Assembly (NCBI GenBank): GCA_024114885.1
Contig: CP099428.1
Location: forward strand, 806,001-870,000
Direction: 5' to 3'
DNA length: 64,000 nt
From: Septoria linicola
Taxonomy: Eukaryota; Ascomycota; Dothideomycetes; Mycosphaerellales; Mycosphaerellaceae
Each line of letters begins with the position of its first letter. Position 1 is the first letter of the stretch. Shown here one piece after another: positions 56,731 to 64,000 of this stretch. The notes beneath the pieces were generated by a model. It was given only the letters and a program-made list of their open reading frames with translations. It ran no database searches and had not been told where the DNA came from. The position numbers and the translations under genes are program-made.

Positions 56731-57521
56731 ATGGAAGAGCAGGTGCAGAGACTGGTAGATAGAGTGTGGAGCAAGACGGAGGACCTACCACGAAGCAAGC
56801 GATATCTTGTTGCAGTGAGCGGCATTCCAGGCTCAGGTGGGAGCTCTCATAGCCGAAGACCAACTTATAGCAAGTCCTGACACCGTTCCCAGGCAAGACA
56901 ACCTTAGCAGCCAAAGTCGCCGACGCCCTCAATGAGCGATGGCGCGCCCAAACAGCCGCTCGAACGCCCAACTCCATCCTCGCAACCTTCCTACCCATGG
57001 ATGGCTACCATCTCACACGCGCACAACTCTCCGCCCTTCCAGATCCCGACACTGCACACGCCCGTCGCGGCGCAGCGTTCACATTCGACGCGCCAGCATT
57101 CTTAGCGTTAGTGAAGAAACTGCGTGAACCCATCTGTCCCGAAACCGGCACAATCTACGCGCCGAGCTTCGACCACGCGGTCAAGGATCCCGTAGCAGAT
57201 GACATTCCGATTCAGCGCGAGAGCAGGGTCTTGGTTATGGAGGGGAATTATCTGAGTCTGGGGAAGGGAGAATGGAAAGAGGCTGCGGAGCTGATGGATG
57301 AGTTGTGGTTTGTGGAGGTTGATGAGGATGTTGCGAGAGAGAGGTTGATCAAGAGGCATATCAAGGCTGGGTTGGCGAAAGATGAGGAAGAGGCGGGCAA
57401 GAGGGCGGATGAAAATGATCTTGTCAATGGGAGGGAGATTATTGACGGGAGGTTGGAAGTGCATGAGATTGTGAAGAGTAGGGAGGATGATAGTTGGAAG
57501 CCGCAACAGCAGGGCGTGTAG
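56731..57521 (+). CDS. P-loop kinase of the uridine kinase/phosphoribulokinase family (Yfh7-like), 244 aa
   Basis: Exons 56731-56836 and 56893-57521 with a 56-bp intron (GTGGGA...TTCCCAG) that splits the Walker A motif: VAVSGIPGSG in exon 1, KTTLAAKVADAL in exon 2 (GIPGSGKT, residues 31-38). MDGYHL (71-76) is the acceptor-site motif of uridine/pantothenate-type kinases. ESRVLVMEGNYL is the Walker B-like strand, and LWFVEVDEDVARERLIKRH contains the lid arginines. Length and layout resemble yeast Yfh7 and the bacterial FrcK/PanK-like group. The phosphate acceptor is unknown. The only alternative start upstream (56680) is a TTG, so 56731 is preferred. Confidence 0.82.
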
Positions 57522-58202
57522 GACTTCATCTCTGTCATATAGGCAATGTTGCAGTCAATAAGTATGAGATGTTCCAAGGAAGCATGGTCAACAACAGCGG
57601 AATGGCTGTAAGTGTTGTAGCATTGTTGTTTGTCGCTAGGGCACACACCAGGCGATGAATGTTCTAAGCGTGCATATTTTTGGGAAGTCAGCAGGTTGTC
57701 CTCAGCCTGAAGCCAAGAATTGGTCTCTTGGTAGACTGTGCCTATAACCATTTGTAGACCTGAGCTGGCGTTATTCTGCATGCCACTCTGAAGCTGTTCT
57801 TGGCTTAGCGATGACGAAAGCCGCAGGGATGGTGACAATGGCTCCATAACGATAACGTTCGCGATGAGCAGCTTCACGAGCAATCGTCTTCAGCCGACCA
57901 TCGCCCAGGAAGCAGGTTTACGATGGAGAAGTGGACTGCTAGACCGCAACCGTACCAGGCGGAACCTTCTACGCGTTGGAGTGGACAGTTGAAATGATGT
58001 CGAGAAAAGCACGGGTCGGGTTGTGGCTTAAACTGAGCAGTGGCTTTCGCCATCGTGATGACAACGTCATAATGCCTTGAGCTCTCAGTCTCCCTTCCAA
58101 CAAACACTGCTTTCTTTCCTCCATCCTTCACAACCAACAAATCATCCAAATCGCCTCGAATCAACTCATCAAACCACTCTACAAACAACACCAATCTTCA
58201 CA
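57522..58202. other. Intergenic
   Basis: About 680 bp; the long minus-strand frame crossing it (to 57883) is a shadow of the kinase gene and has no motif of its own. The end is CA-rich (CAACAACACCAATCTTCACA), typical of a fungal 5' leader before 58203. Confidence 0.5.
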
Positions 58203-58839
58203 ATGGCCTCTCTCAGCTGTACGTCGACCCTCACCATACTCCTGGCCCGCGAAAACAGCTTTGTTTGTTTAGCTATGCCGAGATGGCGAGACAGCGCAAA
58301 GTGATCACACGACTAACCATCAATTCCTTCAGATCTCCCACCAGTCAAGCCATCTGCCATCGCGCTCGGCACCCTTTTCAACCACGCTGCATCTCTCGCC
58401 GTTCTCGGCCCAGTTTTCGGCGACACTTACCGCCGCGCACAGGCTGCCAACTCCTCTGAGGAGTTCTTCAAGTCAAAGGAGGCCGCATCTGCTGGCGCCG
58501 CCTGGGGAACCTCGCTCGTCGGCTCTGCCATCCAGTCGTACGGTGTCGGTGCTCTCATCAACGCTACTGGTACTCTCTCCTACAAGGGCGCTGCATACCT
58601 CGGTGCTTTGATCTTCGCTGCCTCTTCCGCTCCATCGGTAAGTCTTAAATATCATCAGATTCGGTATCGAATACAGCTAACACTCCTCTCAGTTCATCGC
58701 ACAGATCGCCACTGAGAAGCGCCCACTTGACACCGTTGCCGTTGGAGCTCTTGCCCGCGTCTTCGAGACTGTCGGTCTGTCGCTCTTCCTCACCTACTGG
58801 GGAACCCGCACCAACCCATTGGACTCCCGCCTCCAGTAG
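58203..58839 (+). CDS. Small multi-pass membrane protein, DUF1761-like, 155 aa
   Basis: Exons 58203-58218, 58333-58637 and 58693-58839. The first exon codes only MASLS plus one base; its 114-bp intron has GTACGT, GACTAACC and TTCAG. The second intron is 55 bp (GTAAGT...CTCAG). The product has four hydrophobic segments: IALGTLFNHAASLAVLGPVF, GTSLVGSAIQSYGVGALI, AAYLGALIFAASSAPSFIA and VGALARVFETVGLSLFLTYW. GPVFGDTYRRAQ after the first segment resembles the GP.(F/W)G..W motif of DUF1761 membrane proteins. Function is unknown. Codon choice is strongly C-ending in exons 2 and 3, which suggests high expression (inference). Confidence 0.72.
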
Positions 58840-59288
58840 ATGGAGAATCTAGCACAGACGCTATGAGACATGGGTTTTGATGAAATAATGGAGTTCCGCG
58901 AATGGCGCAGTAACGTGGAAGTTGGAGACAGCGGACACAGAGAACCATAGCTACTCCTTCTATGTATGCTCAGCTACGGGCTCCTTGAAATGAACACTTC
59001 TTGTACTGTATGCATATGAACAATTGCATTTGTTCCCGTCAGTCGCCATCGCCGGCTCTTTCCTTTTGTTGTCTCCGCACTCTCGGTCCGCACCTCAATT
59101 CTGACGACACACGATCACTACCAGCAGGAACAAACACTACACGCGTGATGTGCGTCCGCGAAACAGATTGTGTGCTGCGCATCACCACGTCCAGGGGCCG
59201 ACCAGGATAACCTAGTAGTGAAAATATCACGTCTTGGAGCCTTGAGGCAGTCTTGGCACCAAAATACAGTTCTGAACAGCAAACAGCC
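58840..59288. other. Intergenic
   Basis: 449-bp spacer between two plus-strand genes. The frames on both strands overlap and lack motifs. Confidence 0.5.
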
Positions 59289-59735
59289 ATGGCCGAAATG
59301 GACGCAAACGGCCTCTTCGCCATCGACGTTGATGCAGACGACTACGCTGAGACTGCAACAGTCGATACTCCAAGTGCCGTGGACAGGACGTTTCAATCCG
59401 AAGCTGATTTCCAAAAGCAGAAAGCTAGCTACTCGGCGAAAGTCGACCAAGGCAATCTCTATGCGGAGTTGGTACAAGTCATACCGGATTTAGACCCAGG
59501 AAGTGAGCGAAGTGGTCAGCTCGTGGCATTAGGAAAGAGAGATGTGCAGCTGCTAGAGTATGCTGTTGGCGAGATGTATTATGATCGGAAGTATGAAGAA
59601 ATTTTGGAATTGTGTGGGAGGGTGAGGGAGCTTTGTGATGTTGAGGCAGTGAAAGGGCTGAGGGAGAGTTTGGGGAGGTGGGAGGAGAGATGTAGGGCGA
59701 GGATTGCGAAGGGTGAAAAGGCCGAGGAGAGGTGA
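59289..59735 (+). CDS. Hypothetical protein, possible short TPR/helical repeat, 148 aa
   Basis: The open frame extends upstream to a TTG at 59253, but 59289 (GCCATGGCC) is the first ATG in good context. An acidic N-terminus (MAEMDANGLFAIDVDADDYA) is followed by helical sequence: DQGNLYAELVQVIPDLDP, then RDVQLLEYAVGEMYYDRKYEEILELCGRV and RVRELCDVEAVKGLRESLGRWEERC. The YAVGEMYYDRKYEEILELC part resembles a TPR helix pair. The C-terminus is highly charged. No introns needed. No specific family recognised. Confidence 0.6.
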   Translation: MAEMDANGLFAIDVDADDYAETATVDTPSAVDRTFQSEADFQKQKASYSAKVDQGNLYAELVQVIPDLDPGSERSGQLVALGKRDVQLLEYAVGEMYYDRKYEEILELCGRVRELCDVEAVKGLRESLGRWEERCRARIAKGEKAEER

Positions 59736-60539
59736 TGGCAGAGTTCTCTCGAGGCGGACGCGATCAGACGAGCGCTGCACCCTCGCACGCCACCACGATA
59801 GCTCATTGCAAGGTCCGGCTGGCCATTCACTCGGAAGCCTTACTTCCACGCGCTCGATGAAGACATCTGAATGAGTGACGCTGAGCCTCGCGCCAAAGAT
59901 ACGCCGCTACGAGGCCACTGAAATCGTGGAAACCTTGTGTCTCCGGTACAAGCACATGAGATGCTCTTCTGCGAACCTCCAGGTTGTAATGTCAGCCTGA
60001 GATGCACCCGCTAGCATGGTCGGTGCAGGGATGTGGACAGCCACGATACTGATGCGCTGGTCTAGTCACATGCTCAGGAACCCATGCACAGCCTATCTTT
60101 GAAGTCCCGTTCACCTCGTTGCAGTAGTCGAGAACTCGATGTAAGCCAGCACTAGTGAAAGCAGCTCTATTGCAATGTTTGCTGCGCATGGCTAGGACCA
60201 CATTCACCACAGTGGCCATGTCAGCTGAATCGAACTGAGCTACTAGACAAAGCGACAAGAGTCTTTCTTCTCCTGCATGTGAAGCAATCGGAGGGTGATC
60301 AGCATGAGTCCTGAGAAGTTGATGGCTGGTCATTCACCAGTCTTTGAAGTTTCCCACTTATACTTGGACAACTATCCCTTCAATACCATCAAGGATATTA
60401 TATCACGTACCACTTCGCATTGCACCACAGACCGACAGTTCGACAACCAAGCAAGCAACTCGTCTGTACCCTTCTTCTATTATTCGGCCTTGCAGAAGTC
60501 GTCATCAAAGACCTTACCACTTCGGAGCACTATTCCAAC
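59736..60539. other. Intergenic
   Basis: About 800 bp, with only short frames on both strands. It ends in the presumed 5' leader of the next gene (CTATTCCAACATGGC). Confidence 0.45.
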
Positions 60540-61371
60540 ATGGCTACAGATCATGGCACAATCACAGGCCGCATCGACGTCAGTCTGTAAGGCATTATAG
60601 TCACAGAAGAGAGCTTCTTGGTCGGCGTACGAGCTCATGTGAAGAGTCAGCTCATGCGCACTATCACAACCAAAGCTGCTGGAACCCACGTCCCGCTTGA
60701 GCTGCTCCAGCAGATGTGGGAGGAGACAGACCGCCAGGCGCGAGAGATTGTCGACGAGCAGTGGACAGCCTGCACGACTGCTGCTGCACGACAGCACAAG
60801 TTCGGTGTCTTTGGTGCGTCAACTGGACCCAGTGGTACTTCGCTGCTCGACTTGGTAAGGTGACTTCAATCCATAGCTCCTCCGACGAGAAGCTAACTAG
60901 GTCTAGTCCGCACTTGGTCTCGATGCTGTGCCAGTGTCAAATACGATAGCCGACAATAACATCAAGCCCCTCGCTCACGAGACTGCGGAATTCGAGAATT
61001 ACATCCACCTCTCTACCGCCGGACATCGCATTCACCCAGAACCTATTGTCGCGACTCCAGCCCAGAACCCAATCATTTACCTTGGAGACAAAGCCGTTGT
61101 CGGTATCAAGCCACATATCGACGCGACAGCGCCTCACGTCACTGGTGACGAGCTACTTATGTCTCCATGGCAGCAACGCGAGACTGATGGCGAGAGCGAG
61201 CAGATGAACAGCCTAGTCAAGTGGTCCGGCCTCAAGGAAGCCATTCGAGCTTGGGATAGCGAGGCTATCAAGTCCGTCGTTGACCTCCTCAAGCTTGAGG
61301 TTGTGCCTCTTGACGAGGCTGATCCGCTCGAGCCGGAATTCGTTCAGTGGCAGCGGATCTACTGCGAGTAG
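60540..61371 (+). CDS. Hypothetical protein, 239 aa, three exons
   Basis: The ATG at 60540 (CCAACATGGC) opens MATDHGTITGRIDVSL, then meets TAA at 60588. Treating GTAAGG (60587) as a 5' splice site and AG at 60645-60646 as acceptor removes 60 bp and restores frame as ..DVSLQLMRTITTKAAGTH... A second intron, 60855-60906 (GTAAGG, branch GCTAAC, TCTAG), joins GTSLLDL to SALGLDAVP. Exon 3 runs to 61371. The acceptor of the first intron (GAAGAG) is weak, so the gene could instead start at the internal ATG near 60653. The product is soluble and acidic, with a Trp-containing C-terminus (LKEAIRAWDSEAIKSVVDLL). No family recognised. Confidence 0.55.
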
Positions 61372-62752
61372 TCCCTGTCGTCACGCAAACTCTGAGCCAA
61401 CGGGCAGACACGCAGTATTCAGCGAATGTTTTCACGCGTGCGAGAGGGACTTTGAGCAAGAGCAAAACTCGCAGAGATGATTGGTCTCTGACTGCCTACA
61501 GTTATGGTTCTGGCAGGCACACATTTGGAATAATCGAGAGCATAGCGCCGCCTTTGCATCGACGCGCTGACAGCTAGGGGCCATGGCCCCATAGGAGTCT
61601 GCTTTAGCTCTTTTCTTATAGACACGCAATGAGTCACTTCGCATACATGGATTTCGCGTACTTTCAGTACTTCCATGCATCTCAGATCTCCTCGTGTTGA
61701 TCGTGAACCTCGTCCCCGTGCGGTCGATCCAATCGAGTGGTGTCTTCCGCGTTCGCTACGAGCCAGCCGATCATGTCGAGCACATGGCATTCGATTCGGC
61801 CCAAAGACAGTCACTGATGTGATCGTGCCAGTGATTGAGAGCGCCTGGACACTCGATAATTCTGACATGGTTTGATAGATGCGCGTCAGAGTGACCCTGT
61901 GGGTGGACACTTTCCCAAAGAAGTCAATATTTGCAAAATCAGCTAATTCGAAAATTTACAATTATCTGCCGCTGCTGTTATCTAGAGTAGCTGCAAACGA
62001 GGAAACATCATATCCAGATCATTTCCTATCGACCTCTCGAACCAGAATTACATTTGACGGCCAGATCATGTCGTCGACGTCTAACCCCAAGCATCATGTA
62101 ACCCTAAGACGAAAGCTTGGCATTGTTGCCATGTCCCAGGGAAGACATTTGGACAAGCAAGACGAGGGTGAAATGGCTGTGAGAATGGTTCTACTTGTAT
62201 CGCGAGATCTCCATCTGCTGCGGCTGAGGACAGATTGGCCTCAGAAGGCCCACGAAGCTGACGTTGTCCCGTACACTGGTCTGGCTGAGCACGTTCTGCC
62301 TCTGATTGCGAGCAACGGCATGATGCCAGAAGGTCATGGCGGAGAAGACCTCAACATGCCAACCATGCGCGGCAGTAAATAATGTGCCCAGCATGAGCGA
62401 ACGTTCTTGCGCTACGTCTTGGCTCAGCTACCAACTTCAGCATTGCTCTGCTCCCCATCGATGCTGGTAGCTGGTAGCGCTCTCACACTGGTCATGGTGG
62501 CATTTCGCGAAGCACGGAATAGTCGAATCCAGTCATGCTGCATTTCGAAGCGATCGTGATCGCTATGCTGAGCATTGACTATTGCTTAATTAGACCGGCA
62601 TGACACAGGAGGTCTCGGTGACAGCAAGGTCGTGCAGAGAACAGTACCGTAATTCGACCGCTCTTGGAGCCAGAGTACGATGTCCATGGCAATGCCCTGA
62701 TCTATCGCGCAGAGCGCCAGTCAGGACAGCAGGGGCGACGCACGGTCGCCAC
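61372..62752. other. Intergenic, with one uncertain 167-codon frame
   Basis: A frame at 61879-62382 (plus, real ATG; contains MSSTSNPKHHVTLRRKLG) is open for 167 codons, but it has no motif, no clear splice context and is crossed by frames on the other strand. A 3'-terminal exon is also conceivable near 62664-62750 (EPEYDVHGNALIYRAERQSG). Neither is strong enough to call. Confidence 0.3.
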
Positions 62753-63760
62753 TCAAGCCGGTTCCTCAGACAGCATTTCCCGAATGATTCTCTTGTTACC
62801 TTCCCATCGCAGATGTGCGATAGCTTGGAGAAGACAATCTGCTAGATCATCCAGCTTGCCACCTGCGATTTTGGTTGCGCTTCGCGAGGTCTGCTCTCGG
62901 AAGGCTTGCGCGACATGGGCAGCCTGACCTTTGAACTCAAGATTGACGTTCGTGCCTTCACCAGTGCCCGTCACCCACTTCTTGACAAGGTCGACCTTTT
63001 CCTTCTTCTCGATCTTGAATCGTGGTCGTCGTGACTTCGTATCTGCTGCCGTCACGTCTTTTTGGCTGCTGGCCTCAAACATGTTATCCAGTGGCATCAA
63101 CGACACGTGCTGACCTGACAGCCAGAACTCTGCCACACGTCGTGGTGCAACGGCGTGGACGTCTGGAAAGAAGGCCTTGGCAGGGCCAGAAGCTTTGAGA
63201 GTCTCAAGTGATGCCCAGAGCATACTCTCGAGCATGTTGACGCGAACGGTCCATTCTTGAATTGCTGTAGCGCCACCAGAACGGAAGCGTTGCTGTTCAA
63301 TGAGGATGTCGTCTGGCTTGTGAGATAAGAGACTGGTGACCAGATTGTACGCTGTCTTGGACAACTGTGCTGGCGTGAATGCTGTGGTGTCCAGCTTGCG
63401 CTTGAGCTGCTCGCCGGAGTCCGTAGTAGTGGACTCTGAGGCGAAGTTTTGCAATGGACTGACTTCGGGTGCTGTAGGCTTCAGCAGATCTCGGCGTGTC
63501 CAGCTGCTTACTGTGAACGTGCGTGAGGAATCTTTGATCCTGGACAAAGGCTTTACGTCAACAACGCAGTACGCTAGATTCCTGATGCCCATATCGACAC
63601 TCACGACACGTTGGCCAGTGTTCGGCCTGATGCATCCTAGACCTTGCACCAGAGCTGCCTGCAGCTCAGCCTTCTTGGTTGGAGACGAAGTGCCAGTCAG
63701 GAATGCCCAGTACTTCAATTGCCATACCTTCAGGTGGTCTACATTGCGGATCGCCGCCAT
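62753..63760 (-). CDS. CCE1: Mitochondrial Holliday-junction resolvase CCE1/Ydc2 homologue, 335 aa
   Basis: An N-terminal SAP-like segment (VDHLKVWQLKYWAFLTGT and KKAELQAALVQGL, residues about 7-41) precedes an RNase H-fold nuclease. Strand 1 is VVSVDMGIRNLAYCVVD (Asp56), then DILIEQQRFRSGG (Glu155) and the C-terminal helix KLDDLADCLLQAIAHLRWEGNK (Asp304/305, Asp308). These are the acidic metal ligands of the CCE1/Ydc2 family. The enzyme cuts four-way DNA junctions and is needed for mitochondrial DNA segregation in yeasts. Length fits the family (about 260-360 aa), in one exon. The start ATG is followed by GCGGCGATCCGC; no strong presequence is visible, although the N-terminus is uncharged or basic. 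Confidence 0.9.
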   Translation of the reverse strand: MAAIRNVDHLKVWQLKYWAFLTGTSSPTKKAELQAALVQGLGCIRPNTGQRVVSVDMGIRNLAYCVVDVKPLSRIKDSSRTFTVSSWTRRDLLKPTAPEVSPLQNFASESTTTDSGEQLKRKLDTTAFTPAQLSKTAYNLVTSLLSHKPDDILIEQQRFRSGGATAIQEWTVRVNMLESMLWASLETLKASGPAKAFFPDVHAVAPRRVAEFWLSGQHVSLMPLDNMFEASSQKDVTAADTKSRRPRFKIEKKEKVDLVKKWVTGTGEGTNVNLEFKGQAAHVAQAFREQTSRSATKIAGGKLDDLADCLLQAIAHLRWEGNKRIIREMLSEEPA

Positions 63761-64000
63761 TTTGCAGTCTAGCAGGGCGTCACTCGGCCGTACATCTCGT
63801 CATCCTTCACGCTGCTGAGATGAAGTTGATGTGAGAGGGACAGACGCGTGGAAGGAGAAGACGCGCCACGCTAGCGATTTTCGGTCCACTTTTAGCCGAA
63901 CGTGCTTGCCATTGGGAGGTAGAGCAGATTCGCTTTCTGCCACATGTAGTACATATGTATTGCGCAGATAGTAGCCGTCTCCCGTCGTGCCGCGCGCGAT
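63761..64000. other. 5' flank of CCE1
   Basis: 240 bp to the window edge; the upstream region of the minus-strand CCE1 gene. Frames seen here are shadows. No further gene supported. Confidence 0.5.

Noticed and set aside
57248..57883. 211-codon minus-strand frame
   Set aside because: It overlaps the well-supported P-loop kinase exon antisense and has no motif; shadow frame.
62600..62927. Plus-strand frames at the 3' end of CCE1
   Set aside because: They overlap CCE1 antisense, and only a short stretch (EPEYDVHGNALIYRAERQSG) looks protein-like; too little to call.
40519..64000. A biosynthetic gene cluster (kinase, SDR and SET proteins close together)
   Set aside because: There is no backbone synthase, transporter or pathway regulator. 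The genes are housekeeping or unrelated.

Overview
The window looks like nuclear DNA of a filamentous ascomycete (Pezizomycotina, probably a Dothideomycete; the class is an inference from gene style, not a search). The evidence is short 49-114 bp GT-AG introns with CTAAC/CTGAY-type branch sites, typical fungal families (DENN, TRAPPC13, BTB/POZ, small SET, CCE1 resolvase), and a large AT-rich block with the mutation pattern of repeat-induced point mutation (RIP): CpA/TpG almost gone, replaced by TpA, and reading frames interrupted almost only where CAA/CAG/TGG became TAA/TAG.

Layout. (1) 1-1.27 kb: a small spliced gene and its 3' side. (2) 1.29-38.56 kb: one RIP-degraded island with no intact gene. 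It is a nested retroelement stack whose order can be read from 5-bp target-site duplications (TSDs). A degraded host sequence was hit by a Ty3/gypsy chromovirus (2162-21527, minus strand, 172-bp LTRs, TSD CCTAT). A copia element A (8766-21368) inserted into one gypsy LTR (TSD TATAG), and a second copia copy B (9921-16219) inserted into A (TSD GTTAT). Two more copies of the same copia family, C (24163-30461, plus, TSD TAGAT) and D (30776-37072, minus, TSD GTTAG), hit the host sequence to the right; D landed inside an 84-100 bp minisatellite. Every nested copy excises to a consistent length (copia 6297-6299 bp, gypsy 6758 bp), which supports the map. (3) 38.56-64 kb: ordinary gene-bearing DNA: a frameshifted BTB/POZ gene, a protein kinase-like gene, a small SET protein, TRAPPC13, a 3.85-kb gap, a DENN-domain protein, a DUF1993-like gene, a short-chain dehydrogenase, a P-loop nucleoside-kinase-like protein, a small membrane protein, two hypothetical proteins and the mitochondrial Holliday-junction resolvase CCE1.

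The right-hand genes do not form a pathway cluster. TRAPPC13 and the DENN protein both act in Rab/trafficking control, but they are separated by a gene-free gap and I see no sign of co-regulation. The most interesting material is inside the island: a probable antisense ORF in the 3' part of the gypsy element; a copia primer-binding site that matches the anticodon arm of initiator tRNA-Met (half-tRNA priming); a long minus-strand frame that reads straight through the gypsy insertion point once the element is removed; and unequal RIP damage between nested copies.

No tRNA, rRNA or CRISPR could be supported. All exon boundaries are by eye from splice consensus and frame. Domain names rest on motif recognition without a database search.
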